From Leisingera sp. ANG-M1 (GTDB taxonomy: Bacteria > Pseudomonadota > Alphaproteobacteria > Rhodobacterales > Rhodobacteraceae), in assembly GCF_000813745.1 (NCBI RefSeq), contig NZ_JWLC01000006.1, positions 186,001-250,000 of the forward strand: 64,000 nucleotides of DNA, given 5' to 3'. A program made the position numbers and the translations under genes. The notes under the pieces are model-generated. The model was not told the origin of the DNA, did no database searches, and saw nothing but the letters and a program-made list of their open reading frames with translations. Shown piece by piece: positions 51,847 to 60,658 of the stretch (position 1 is the stretch's first letter; each line of letters opens with the position of its first letter).

Positions 51847-52901
51847 GCGGTTTCCACAGCCTGACAGTAGCCGGTATCCAGCAGGAAGCCGGCGGCAGCG
51901 CAACCAGCGTGACATTTGACCTGCCGCCGGCGCTTGCGGAGACCTTCCGCTGGCAGGCCGGGCAGCACCTGCCGGTTCGCTTTGAAACCGGAGGCCGGGA
52001 GTACCGCCGCTGCTACTCCATCTCCAGCCCGCCCGGCGCACCGCTGCGCATCACCGTCAAGCGGGTCAAAGGCGGCGTGGTTTCAAACCGCATTTCAGAC
52101 AGCCTCGCACCCGGCAGCACGGTTGAGGCAATGCCGCCCGCAGGCCGGTTCGTGCTCGCCCCTGCCGCCTTGGCCCGCCGGACCCACTACTTCTTTGCCG
52201 CCGGCAGCGGCATCACCCCCCTGTTTGCCATGATCCGCGCCGTCCTGGATCACGAACCGCACTCGGCCGCCCATCTGATCTATGGCAACCGCTCGGCCCG
52301 CGGCATCATCTTCCGGGAAGAACTGGAGGCACTCGCCGCAGCCTTTCCGGACCGCTTTACCCTGCGCCATGTGCTGTCCTCTCCCCGTCTGTGGAGCGGG
52401 TTCACCCCCTGGCGCAGCGGCCGCATCACCCGCGATGCCATCAGCGCAGCCTTTGCGGGCACCCCGCCGGTGGCGCAGGATGTGCAGTACTGGATCTGCG
52501 GCCCGGGAACGATGAACGCCGGGATACGTAAGGCTCTGATGGAGCTGGACGTGCCAGCCGGCCGCATCCGCATGGAAAGCTTCGGCCTCAGCAGCCCCTC
52601 CGGCAGCACCGGACCTGCCGGCGTCGCCGCTACCGCATCCGTGACCGTGAACGGCAGCCGCCGGGAGATTCCTGTTGCCGCCGGGCAGACCTTGCTCGAA
52701 GCCGCCCTGGCCAGCGGCCTCACCCCGCCGCACAGCTGCCAGTCCGGAGTCTGCGGCGCCTGCCGTGCCAGGCTGACCTCAGGCCGGGTGGAAATGCGCG
52801 CGCAAATGGCCCTAAGCAGTTCCGAAGTGGAACAGGGAGACATCCTGACCTGCCAAAGCCTGGCCGAAACCAGCGAACTGGCGGTTGTTTACAAGGATTG
52901 A
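51843..52901 (+). CDS. Rieske oxygenase reductase (FAD/NAD plus 2Fe-2S ferredoxin)
   Basis: 352 residues. Order: FAD-binding FNR barrel with RRCYSISSPP, an NAD(P) domain with AAGSGITPLFAMIRAVL and CGPGTMNAGIRKAL, then a C-terminal plant-type ferredoxin (SCQSGVCGACRARL...LTCQS; C-x4-C-x2-C plus distal C). This is the GbcB/PaaE layout and supplies electrons to the oxygenase whose stop codon it overlaps (ATGA). Confidence 0.92.
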   Translation: MSGFHSLTVAGIQQEAGGSATSVTFDLPPALAETFRWQAGQHLPVRFETGGREYRRCYSISSPPGAPLRITVKRVKGGVVSNRISDSLAPGSTVEAMPPAGRFVLAPAALARRTHYFFAAGSGITPLFAMIRAVLDHEPHSAAHLIYGNRSARGIIFREELEALAAAFPDRFTLRHVLSSPRLWSGFTPWRSGRITRDAISAAFAGTPPVAQDVQYWICGPGTMNAGIRKALMELDVPAGRIRMESFGLSSPSGSTGPAGVAATASVTVNGSRREIPVAAGQTLLEAALASGLTPPHSCQSGVCGACRARLTSGRVEMRAQMALSSSEVEQGDILTCQSLAETSELAVVYKD

Positions 52902-52912
52902 CCCTGAACAAA

Positions 52913-52939
52913 AAAGGCCGGGCGCGATGCCCGGCCTTT
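52913..52939. terminator. bidirectional terminator between the two accessory operons
   Basis: AAAGGCCGGGC (52913-52923) pairs with GCCCGGCCTTT (52929-52939) around GCGAT. The minus-strand copy is followed by TTTTTTG, so it mainly ends the leftward ABC operon and also the rightward reductase gene. Confidence 0.85.
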
Positions 52940-52961
52940 CCAAGTCGTACAGCCTTTGGCC

Positions 52962-53753
52962 TTAGTGGCCCAGGATCTGGCTGAGGAACAGTTTCGTCCG
53001 GTCGCTCTTGGGGTTGTTGAAGAACTCTTCCGGTTCGTTCTGCTCCACGATCTGGCCCGCGTCCATGAAGATCACCCGGTTCGCCACCTGGCGCGCAAAG
53101 CCCATCTCGTGGGTCACGCAGAGCATCGTCATGCCCTCTTCCGCCAGTTCGATCATGGTGTCGAGCACCTCCTTGATCATCTCCGGGTCGAGGGCCGAGG
53201 TCGGCTCGTCGAACAGCATGATCCGCGGCATCATGCACAAGCTCCGCGCAATCGCCACCCGCTGCTGCTGGCCGCCCGACAGCATGCCGGGGTATTTGTT
53301 GGCCTGCTCCGGGATCTTCACCTTCTCCAGGAAATGCATCGCCCGCTCCTCGGCCTCTTTCTTGGGCGTCTTGCGGACCCAGATCGGCGCCAGGGTGCAG
53401 TTCTCCAGGATGGTCAGATGCGGGAACAGGTTGAAGTGCTGGAACACCATCCCCACTTCGGAGCGGATTTTGTCGATGTTTTTCAAGTCGTTCGACAGTT
53501 CGGTGCCATCGACGACAATCTTGCCCTGCTGGTGCTCTTCCAGCGCATTGAGGCAGCGGATCAGCGTCGATTTGCCGGAGCCCGAGGGGCCCGCGATCAC
53601 GATCCGCTCGCCCTGATTGACGGTCAGATTGATGTCGCGCAGCACGTGGAACGAGCCGTACCACTTGTTCATGCCATTGATTTCGATGGCGACCTCGTCG
53701 CTCACCTGCATCTTGGAGCGGTCGATTTGACGGTCGGACATAAGTTCAGACAT
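52962..53753 (-). CDS. amino-acid ABC transporter ATPase (HisP/GlnQ type)
   Basis: 263 residues from ATG at 53753 (AGGAGACC upstream). Walker [10 protein letters not shown], signature LSGGQQQR, Walker [14 protein letters not shown] and the switch histidine in [10 protein letters not shown]. GlnQ/HisP subfamily (polar amino acid uptake). An N-terminal extension of about 20 residues precedes the domain. Last gene of the eight-gene operon; its start overlaps the end of the OCD-family gene by 8 nt. Confidence 0.93.
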   Translation of the reverse strand: MSELMSDRQIDRSKMQVSDEVAIEINGMNKWYGSFHVLRDINLTVNQGERIVIAGPSGSGKSTLIRCLNALEEHQQGKIVVDGTELSNDLKNIDKIRSEVGMVFQHFNLFPHLTILENCTLAPIWVRKTPKKEAEERAMHFLEKVKIPEQANKYPGMLSGGQQQRVAIARSLCMMPRIMLFDEPTSALDPEMIKEVLDTMIELAEEGMTMLCVTHEMGFARQVANRVIFMDAGQIVEQNEPEEFFNNPKSDRTKLFLSQILGH

Positions 53754-54681
53754 TGCGGGTCTCCTGGGTCGCGGTGATGGCGGCGGCAAGATCCATCACC
53801 GCATTGCCGACGGATTTGAACAGGGTGATTTCTTCGGCGGTGCCGCGCCCGGCCCGGCCCTGGGTCAGGGCATGAAGGTCGCCGAGAATATCCGCTTGGG
53901 CGATGGCGCCGGTTTCCAGGGGCGTCTTCAGCTCGCCCGCCTCAATGGCGGCAAACCTGGTGTCCACGAACAGCCGGGCCCGCTGCAGGGCGCGGTCGTC
54001 GGCCTCGCGCATGGCCGGGGTAAAGGCGCCGATCAGGTCCACATGCTGGCCCGGCTGCAGCCAGTCGCCCATCAGCAGCGGCTCGGTAGCCAGGGTGGCG
54101 GCGCTGATGATATCGGCCTGCGGCACTGCTGCGGCCAGATCGCTGACGGCCTCAGCATCCCAGCCTTTGGCGCGTAATTCCCCCGCCAACCGTTCCGCCG
54201 AGGCGGAAGAGACATTCCAGATCCGCACCTCGTCGACCGGACGCACATTGCGGAACGCCTCCGGCAACTGCGCCGCCACCTTGCCGGAACCGAGGATCAG
54301 CAGTCTGCGGGCATTCTCCCGCGCCAGGTGTTTAGCGCCGAGCGCCGAGGCGGCTGCCGTGCGCCGGGCGGTCAGCACCGCCCCGTCCAGCAAGGCCAGA
54401 TGCGCGCCGGTGGCGCGGTCGAAGACCAGCACCGATCCGGCGATGGCGGGCAGGCTGCGGGCTGCATTGCCGGGAGTGGCGGTCACCACCTTCACGCAGC
54501 CCACGGTACCGGTCCAGGCAGGCATCAGCAGCAGCGTGGCGTCCGGTTCCCCTTGCATCTCCATCGTATGGTGATGGCGGTCCGGCGCCGCCAGACCGCT
54601 GGCAAACAGCGCCTGCATCTGCCCGATCAGCGCCTCAAAGGGCAGCGCTGCAGCGGTGGCCTCAGCATCAAGTATCTTCAT
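53746..54681 (-). CDS. ornithine cyclodeaminase/mu-crystallin family enzyme
   Basis: 311 residues. K64 (GCVKVVT) and R106-R107 ([14 protein letters not shown]) form the substrate-binding part. The Rossmann loop is [11 protein letters not shown] and the family motif [15 protein letters not shown] follows. Its length is closer to imine reductases, delta1-pyrroline-2-carboxylate reductases and DauB-type L-arginine dehydrogenases (all about 310 residues) than to true ornithine cyclodeaminase (about 350). Activity is therefore uncertain: either NAD(P)-linked amination/reduction or ornithine to proline. It starts 3 nt after the flavoenzyme. Confidence 0.85.
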   Translation of the reverse strand: MKILDAEATAAALPFEALIGQMQALFASGLAAPDRHHHTMEMQGEPDATLLLMPAWTGTVGCVKVVTATPGNAARSLPAIAGSVLVFDRATGAHLALLDGAVLTARRTAAASALGAKHLARENARRLLILGSGKVAAQLPEAFRNVRPVDEVRIWNVSSASAERLAGELRAKGWDAEAVSDLAAAVPQADIISAATLATEPLLMGDWLQPGQHVDLIGAFTPAMREADDRALQRARLFVDTRFAAIEAGELKTPLETGAIAQADILGDLHALTQGRAGRGTAEEITLFKSVGNAVMDLAAAITATQETRNV

Positions 54682-54684
54682 GGC

Positions 54685-55824
54685 TCAGCTTTCAAAACGG
54701 GAGGGAGAGAACAGCGCCGGGTCAACCCCGGCCTCCGCCACATCTGCGGGCATATCCGCACCGGTCAGCAGCGCGGCAGCGATCTGCCCCACCGCGGGCG
54801 AGGTCTGGATGCCGTAACCGCCGACGCCCGCCAGCCAGAACAGGCCGGGCACCTGGCCGGAGAAACCAATCACCGGCAGCCGGTCGCTGGCAAAGGTCCG
54901 CAGCCCTGCCCAGCTGTGCGCCACATGGGAGACTTCCAGCGTGGTGCATTCGCTGAGGTAGTGAGCCGCATAGGCGATATCGAGTTCCTCGGGCCAGGCG
55001 TCATGCGGCGCAACCGGGGTTTCATCCGCCGGGCTGACCATCAGCTGGCCCGCGTCGGGCTTGAAATAGAAGACCTCGTCGATTTCGTTGACCTCGGGCA
55101 TGGCGGAGACGTCGTAGCCCGGCACCTTGACGCTGATCGCGGTGCGGCGGTGCGGGGTGAGGCCCAGAGGCTTGGCGCCGAACAGCGCTGCCACGGGATC
55201 GGCCCAGCCGCCCGCGGCGTTGACCACGGTGCGGGCGCGGATTTCACCGCTGGCGGTTTCCAGAACCCAGTGGTCCCCGTCCCGGCGGGCAGCGGTGACG
55301 GCGGCGGACTGGCGCACCTTTGCGCCTTTGGCCTTGGCGCCACGGATGTAGCTTTGCAGCAGGTTCTCGACCTCGATGTCCCAGCAGTCCGGGTCGTAGA
55401 AGGCGGCCTTGACCCAGTCCGGGTCCAGAAACGGCATCTTCGCCAGCGCTTGTTCGACGGTTAGCAGTTCGACTGGCGGGGCGCCTGCTGGCGTATTGGC
55501 GCGCTCCTGTTCGTAGACTTTGCGCAGGTGATCCGCCTTTTCCGCCTCGGCAATCAGCAGGTTGCCGCGCGGGCGCAACAGGTCCACGTCTGTGAAGCCT
55601 GCCTGCGGCTGCATCATGAACGTGGTGCTGGCCTGGGTCAGCTGTCCGGCTGCCGGGGAGTGGAACCGGCGGGTGAATTCTGCTGCCGAGCGGCCTGTGG
55701 AGTGGTAGCCGAGCGAGGCCTCCTGCTCGAGCAGCACAACGGAGCGCTGTCCTTGCAGGAAATAGGCAACCGAAGCGCCGGTGATGCCGCCGCCGATAAT
55801 GGCGATGTCATGGATTTCAGGCAT
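54685..55824 (-). CDS. FAD-dependent D-amino-acid dehydrogenase, DauA-like
   Basis: 379 residues from ATG at 55824. The dinucleotide fold is IAIIGGGITGASVAYFL, then LGYHSTGRSAAEFTRRF. The C-terminal pattern is SPADETPVAPHDAWPEELDI, HSWAGLRTFASDRLPVIGF and LAGVGGYGIQTSPAVGQ. From memory these strongly resemble D-arginine dehydrogenase DauA of Pseudomonas. Conserved Tyr/Arg (VFYFKPDAG, AGLRTF) fit carboxylate binding, but N88 replaces the Glu (E87 in DauA) that holds the guanidinium. So a related but different D-amino acid or secondary amine may be the substrate. Confidence 0.82.
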   Translation of the reverse strand: MPEIHDIAIIGGGITGASVAYFLQGQRSVVLLEQEASLGYHSTGRSAAEFTRRFHSPAAGQLTQASTTFMMQPQAGFTDVDLLRPRGNLLIAEAEKADHLRKVYEQERANTPAGAPPVELLTVEQALAKMPFLDPDWVKAAFYDPDCWDIEVENLLQSYIRGAKAKGAKVRQSAAVTAARRDGDHWVLETASGEIRARTVVNAAGGWADPVAALFGAKPLGLTPHRRTAISVKVPGYDVSAMPEVNEIDEVFYFKPDAGQLMVSPADETPVAPHDAWPEELDIAYAAHYLSECTTLEVSHVAHSWAGLRTFASDRLPVIGFSGQVPGLFWLAGVGGYGIQTSPAVGQIAAALLTGADMPADVAEAGVDPALFSPSRFES

Positions 55825-57313
55825 TGTTCTCATCCAGCGGGAAGACGGGGCGGCGCAGGCGGGTGTAGCTGCGCTGCTTGACGTTGGGGGTGCAGAGGCC
55901 GCCCGCGTCGGTGACGATGATCTCAGACGCGATGGGGCCGAAGGCGCCCTTGAAGTGCTGCATGGATTTCACTGCCAGCACTGCTTTCTCAGTGGGTTCG
56001 ATGCCCACGACCCGGAACACATTCTTGTCCAGCATCTGCATCCGGTCCGAGACGATCATGATGTCGATGCCCCTTACCCGCAGGCAGACACTGAGGCCGG
56101 TGGAGCCGGGCAGGCCGGTGAACATCGGCCCCTCGAAGGTGAAGCTGCCGTCGCTGACGGCCATCACCGTGCCGGTCACCTGCAGGGGCCCGCCGCCCAC
56201 GGATGCGTCGGTTTTGCCGCCGATGGAGAGCGTGGCTTCGGCGCCGATGCCGCGGGCGGCGAGCTCCTTGGCGGCTGCGGGGTCATAAAGCGCCCCGGCT
56301 GCCGCGTTTTCAATGCCGGCCTCCAGCATCGCTGCGATCAGTGCGGTGCAGTCGCTGTAGCCGCCGGAACCCGGATTGTCGGAGAAATCCGCCACCACAA
56401 CCGGGCCCGTGCCGGATGAGGTGCGTTTCAGCCGGGTTATGCAGTCTTCCAGCGGCACCGGCAGGTCCCACTGGTCGCGGAAGTCCCAGATGCGGCTGCA
56501 GATCCGCTTGGCGGCAGCGGCGGCGGTTTCTGCTGCGGCCTGGGTGGTGTCATAGGTGACCAGAACCGAGGGTCCCGCGGCCCAGACATCGGCATCGGTG
56601 AAGCCTGCGTTGATGGCCACGTTCAGAATGCCGGGCGCCTGTTTTTCGCGTTCCGCGTCTTCCAGCAGGCGGCACATGGGGCCATCTTCGGTGGTACGGC
56701 CGTCGTCGCATCCGACCAGCATCGGCGGGCGGCGGATCAGCAGTTTGGGGGTGATTTCCCCTTCCAGCGTTTGGTGCAGCAACTCGCAGGCCTCCACCCC
56801 CACCTCGTGCATGTCCACATGCGGATAGGTGCGGAAAGAAACGGCGATTTGCGCCTGATCCGCCAGCTCGTCGGAGATGTTGGCGTGCAGGTCCAGGGTC
56901 ACGGCCAGCGGGATATCATCCCCTACAACCGCCCGGACCGCGCGCAGGAACTGGCAATCGCCATCCTCGTCCGTCTCGGTCACCATTGCGCCGTGCAGCG
57001 CCACAAACACACCATCGAACGGCACTTGCTCCTGCAGGCGGCGGGTGCATTCGCCGGTGATCTCTGCCCGCGCGGCCTCGGTCACCGGGCCGTTCGGCTC
57101 GGCATGGGCGGCGGTGATATAGACAGGGTCCCAGCCGCGCGCTTCGGCAACTTCGATGGCGCCGCCGACCTCGGAGCCGGTGCCGCGGAAGTTCTCCGGG
57201 ATTTCATCGCCCTTGAACCAATGGGAGGCGCGGAAATCGTCCATCCCTGTGCGCATCACGGTGAAGGTGTTGCTTTCGTTGATGAACTCGATGATGGCAA
57301 CGCGGTGGGTCAT
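55817..57313 (-). CDS. M81 family metallopeptidase (MlrC-like)
   Basis: 498 residues. MTHRVAIIEFINESNTF, VALHGAMVTETDEDGDC and TLDLHANIS followed by YPHVDMHEVG supply the zinc site (D141, H143 and H165 or H169). The C-terminal half has VVADFSDNPGSGGYSDCT, as in MlrC, the last hydrolase of microcystin breakdown. Many members sit in amino-acid uptake operons; natural substrates are mostly unknown. It overlaps the ureohydrolase gene by 4 nt and the flavoenzyme gene by 8 nt, so it is tightly coupled to both. Confidence 0.9.
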   Translation of the reverse strand: MTHRVAIIEFINESNTFTVMRTGMDDFRASHWFKGDEIPENFRGTGSEVGGAIEVAEARGWDPVYITAAHAEPNGPVTEAARAEITGECTRRLQEQVPFDGVFVALHGAMVTETDEDGDCQFLRAVRAVVGDDIPLAVTLDLHANISDELADQAQIAVSFRTYPHVDMHEVGVEACELLHQTLEGEITPKLLIRRPPMLVGCDDGRTTEDGPMCRLLEDAEREKQAPGILNVAINAGFTDADVWAAGPSVLVTYDTTQAAAETAAAAAKRICSRIWDFRDQWDLPVPLEDCITRLKRTSSGTGPVVVADFSDNPGSGGYSDCTALIAAMLEAGIENAAAGALYDPAAAKELAARGIGAEATLSIGGKTDASVGGGPLQVTGTVMAVSDGSFTFEGPMFTGLPGSTGLSVCLRVRGIDIMIVSDRMQMLDKNVFRVVGIEPTEKAVLAVKSMQHFKGAFGPIASEIIVTDAGGLCTPNVKQRSYTRLRRPVFPLDENNA

Positions 57314-58278
57314 GCCGCCTCCTTCCGCTGCGCGGCGCGGGCGCAGATGTATTCCAGTGCCAGCGAGGCGCCAAGCAGGGCGGTGGTGCCGGTGGGGTCA
57401 TAGGGCGGTGAGACCTCGACAATGTCCATGCCCACGAAATTCATGTCCACGCTGCCGCGCAGGAACTGGATGATGTCATTCGGGGTGAGCCCGTCCACCA
57501 CCGGGGTTCCGGTGCCGGGGGCATAAGCCGGGTCCAGGCTGTCGATGTCGATCGACAGATAGGCCGGGCGGCTGCCAACCACCTCGCGCACCGTTTGCAG
57601 CGCGCCGCGCCAGCCGTGCTCATGCAGCCAGTCGCGGTAGAGCACGGTCATCGGGTCGTCGTGGTCATAGAAGGTGCGGATGCCGATCTGCACCGAGTGG
57701 TGCGGGTCGATCAGCCCGTCCTGGATCGCGTGGTGCACGAAAGTGCCGTGGTCGAACCAGTCGCTTTGCTGGGTGTCGCGGTGGGCGTCGAACTGCACCA
57801 GCGCCAGGGGCCCGTGCTTCTCGGCATGCGCTTTCAGCGCGGTGTAGGTGGTGCAGTGGTCGCCGCCCAGCATCAGCGTGCTGGCGCCTGCATTGGAGAT
57901 ATGGCGGGCCATGGCAATGGCGCTGTCGCGCATCTGCTCCGCCTGGCCGCGGCGGAAGGGCACGTCGCCGCAGTCCACCACTGACAGGATATCGAAAGGA
58001 TCAAAGCCCCAGGGCCAGACCTCGCCCCAGGCCAGCTGCGTTGAGGCTTCGCGCAGCGCGCTCGGCCCCAGCCGGGCGCCTGGGCGGGCGGAGGTGGTGA
58101 GATCAAAGGGGATGCCATAGACGCCGATATCAACGCCTGTCATATCTACCGTCGGGCGGCGGCGCATGAAGGTGCGGATGCCGGAATAGGGCATCTCCAC
58201 ATGGGTGCCGTCGGGGCCGGTGGCGGTCTGGAACACGCCTTCGCGGCCGAACAGAATGTCATCTGCCTGTGTTTTCAT
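57310..58278 (-). CDS. agmatinase-family ureohydrolase
   Basis: 322 residues from ATG at 58278 (AAAGGATAACAACA upstream). All dimanganese ligands are present: H141 (GGDHC), D164/H166/D168 (FDAHRD), D244/D246 (SIDIDSLDP). It hydrolyses a guanidino group to urea plus an amine; family members act on agmatine, guanidinobutyrate, guanidinopropionate or arginine derivatives. Context with an arginine-type importer and DauA-like enzyme suggests a guanidino acid rather than agmatine. Five nt after the second permease. Confidence 0.9.
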   Translation of the reverse strand: MKTQADDILFGREGVFQTATGPDGTHVEMPYSGIRTFMRRRPTVDMTGVDIGVYGIPFDLTTSARPGARLGPSALREASTQLAWGEVWPWGFDPFDILSVVDCGDVPFRRGQAEQMRDSAIAMARHISNAGASTLMLGGDHCTTYTALKAHAEKHGPLALVQFDAHRDTQQSDWFDHGTFVHHAIQDGLIDPHHSVQIGIRTFYDHDDPMTVLYRDWLHEHGWRGALQTVREVVGSRPAYLSIDIDSLDPAYAPGTGTPVVDGLTPNDIIQFLRGSVDMNFVGMDIVEVSPPYDPTGTTALLGASLALEYICARAAQRKEAA

Positions 58279-58283
58279 TGTTG

Positions 58284-58967
58284 TTATCCTTTGGTTTGCA
58301 GCCAGACATTGCGGCCTTCCATCCAGCGCCACAGCGCCTCGATCACCAGCACCACCAGCAGATAATTGGCAGCCGCGATGTAGAAGACGCTGAGGTCGAA
58401 GGTCTCGCCGAACAGATAGCGCGCCTGGCCCATCACATCGCGTACGGTGATCACGCTCACCAGTGCCGAGGCTTTCAGGAGCAGCACCAGCTCATTGCCG
58501 AAGGCGGGCAGCATGCGGGCCACGGTGATCGGCAGGATCAGCAGGCGGAAGCGCTGGAAGCGGTGCAGGCCCATGGCCAGGCCGGCCTCGATGGTGCCCT
58601 TGGGGATCGCCAGGATGCCGCCGCGCAGGATCTCGGCCTGGTAGGCGGCGGAATTCAGGGTGAAGGCCAGAAGGCCGCAGTAATAGGCGTCACGGAAGAA
58701 CCACCACAGCCCCAAGGCTTTGAATTCCTTATGGAACTGTCCCAGCCCGTAGTAGATGATGAAGATCTGCACCAGCAGAGGCGTGCCGCGCACCAGGTAG
58801 ATGTAGCCATAGGCGAGCCGCGACAGGAAGCGGTGCTTGCTGAGCCGGGCTGCCGCCAGGGAGACCGCGACGAAGAAGCCAAGGACAAAGCCTAGGATCG
58901 TCAGGCTGACGGTGTTTTGCAGGCCTTGCACCCAGAGATCGGCGTTTTCGGTCAGATGGTCCAGCAT
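58284..58967 (-). CDS. amino-acid ABC transporter permease 2
   Basis: 227 residues from ATG at 58967. Five membrane helices and the HEQ/EAA loop (YQAEILRGGILAIPKGTIEAGLAMGLHRFQRFRLLILP) define the HisM/GlnP class. It begins one base before the end of permease 1's stop region, so translation is coupled. Together with permease 1 it forms a heterodimeric channel like HisQM/OccQM. Confidence 0.92.
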   Translation of the reverse strand: MLDHLTENADLWVQGLQNTVSLTILGFVLGFFVAVSLAAARLSKHRFLSRLAYGYIYLVRGTPLLVQIFIIYYGLGQFHKEFKALGLWWFFRDAYYCGLLAFTLNSAAYQAEILRGGILAIPKGTIEAGLAMGLHRFQRFRLLILPITVARMLPAFGNELVLLLKASALVSVITVRDVMGQARYLFGETFDLSVFYIAAANYLLVVLVIEALWRWMEGRNVWLQTKG

Positions 58968-58968
58968 C

Positions 58969-59685
58969 TCAGCGCCCTCCCACCAGATTGCGGTTGGCGC
59001 GGGCCTCCAGAACGGTCTGGATCTGCCCGGAGATAAAGGCCAGCACCACATAGACCAGCGCCAAGACCGAGTAGAAGAAGAACGGCTCGCGGGTGGTGGC
59101 AATGGCCATATTGGCGTAGCGCATCATGTCGTTCACGGCGATGATGGAAATCAGCGAGGTGTCTTTCAGCAGGATCAGCCACAGGTTCCCGAAAGCGGGG
59201 ATTGCGTGGCGCCACATCTGCGGCAGGATCACCAGGAAGAACGCCTGGCCGCGGTGCAGCCCCATGGCGGCGGCGGCTTCTGATTGGCCTTGACCGACAG
59301 CCTGATAGGCGGTGCGGACCACTTCGGAACCCAGCGCAGAGAACACTAGCGTCAGAGCCACAACCCCGGCAGCAAAGGCGTTGAGCGAGATGTTGGCATC
59401 CTCAACAAACAGGCCGGCGCCGAGGTTCAGCAGGCTTTGCAGCTGGTAGTAGATGATGATCAGGGTGAGGATCTCGGGCAGGCTGCGGAACACGGTGGTG
59501 TAGCCATTGGCCAGGCGGCGGACCCATTTGGATTTGGCGTGCTTGCCCCAGGCAATGACGAAGGACATCGCCAGCGCGCAGGGGGCGGTCACCAGCGCCA
59601 GCGCCATGGTGACCCAGAAGCCGCGCAGCAGCTCATCCCCCCAGCCTTCGTCCCCGAAGGCGAGCAGTGAAAACAGTTCGGTCAT
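58969..59685 (-). CDS. amino-acid ABC transporter permease 1
   Basis: 238 residues. Five helices; loop VVRTAYQAVGQGQSEAAAAMGLHRGQAFFLVILPQM is the EAA motif. HisQ/OccQ class. It lies 61 nt after the binding-protein gene, and its stop is immediately followed by the permease 2 start. Confidence 0.92.
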   Translation of the reverse strand: MTELFSLLAFGDEGWGDELLRGFWVTMALALVTAPCALAMSFVIAWGKHAKSKWVRRLANGYTTVFRSLPEILTLIIIYYQLQSLLNLGAGLFVEDANISLNAFAAGVVALTLVFSALGSEVVRTAYQAVGQGQSEAAAAMGLHRGQAFFLVILPQMWRHAIPAFGNLWLILLKDTSLISIIAVNDMMRYANMAIATTREPFFFYSVLALVYVVLAFISGQIQTVLEARANRNLVGGR

Positions 59686-59746
59686 GGAGGACGCTCCCTA
59701 AGCGTTCCGGTAAGGGCGGGCCCGCATGGTGCAGGCCCGCGCCATC

Positions 59747-60541
59747 TTAGTTGCTCAGATGCTCCGAGGCTTTCTTGGGCTGGGTCATGATGTCGAAGGC
59801 AAAGTATTCGCCGCGGATCTTGTCATAGGTGCCGTCCTCCACGATCGCGTCCAGCGCCGCGTTCAGCGCGTCGCGCAGGTCGGTGTCATCCTGGCGCACT
59901 GCAACCCCGGTGCCCTTGGCGAAGTCCGGCAGGAAGGCCTCGCCGACAAACTCGCAGCAGCCGCCTTCGTCGCTCTTCAGCCAGTCGCCCAGCACAAACT
60001 GGCTGGCCAGAACCAGATCAACGCGGCCGGTTTCCAGGTCCAGCAGCGCGTCGTCCAATTTCGGATAGAGCTTCAGCTCGCTGTCCGGGAAGTAGTCTTC
60101 CAGGATATCCACCTCGCCGGTGGCCGACTGGGTACCGATCACCAGCCCCTTGAGGTCGGCAGGCAGGGCGTTTTCCAGCCCGTGGCCTTCAGCGGCAACA
60201 AAGCGGATGCCGTTGAAGTAATAGGGATTGGTGAAGCTCACGATCTTGCTGCGCTCGTCGGTGATCGACATCGAGGCGATGATGGTGTCGAACTTATCCG
60301 CGTTCAGCGCCGGGATGATGCCGTCCCAGTCGGTGGTCACCCACTCGCATTTGACTTCCATCCGTTCGCACAGGGCGTTGCCGATGTCGATGTCGAAGCC
60401 TTTGATCTGGCCGGCGCTGTCGAAGAAGTTGAACGGCGGGTAGTAGCCTTCGGTGCCCATGCGGACCACTTTGTCCCCGGCCAGGGCGGCGGTGGCGCAG
60501 ACAGAGGTGGCAATGGCCGTCATCGCGAGTTTTGCAAACAT
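59747..60541 (-). CDS. periplasmic amino-acid-binding protein (HisJ/ArgT-like)
   Basis: 264 residues with a signal peptide ending ATAALA (21). SBP family 3: VVRMGTEGYYPPFNFFDSAGQIKGFDIDIGNALCERM is the LAO/HisJ/OccJ N-terminus, with the aromatic pair FNFF and FDID. VGTQSATGEVDILEDYF-type GTQSATGEVDILEDYF follows. It probably binds a basic amino acid or guanidino compound. First gene of the operon, facing the LysR gene across 117 nt. Confidence 0.92.
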   Translation of the reverse strand: MFAKLAMTAIATSVCATAALAGDKVVRMGTEGYYPPFNFFDSAGQIKGFDIDIGNALCERMEVKCEWVTTDWDGIIPALNADKFDTIIASMSITDERSKIVSFTNPYYFNGIRFVAAEGHGLENALPADLKGLVIGTQSATGEVDILEDYFPDSELKLYPKLDDALLDLETGRVDLVLASQFVLGDWLKSDEGGCCEFVGEAFLPDFAKGTGVAVRQDDTDLRDALNAALDAIVEDGTYDKIRGEYFAFDIMTQPKKASEHLSN

Positions 60542-60600
60542 GGTGTCCTCCCGGTGGTTTGCTGATCTGGTGCAGGAGGATTCCCGAGGTTGGCGCCTAA

Positions 60601-60620
60601 CTCAAATTTATAGTTTTGAG
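60601..60620. promoter_or_regulatory. candidate LysR operator
   Basis: CTCAAA (60601-60606) and TTTGAG (60615-60620) form an inverted repeat in an AT-rich intergenic region that separates the binding-protein gene from its divergent LysR gene. Confidence 0.5.
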
Positions 60621-60658
60621 ATATGGTATTTATCAGATTTATTCTCTAGCGTTCCGCC

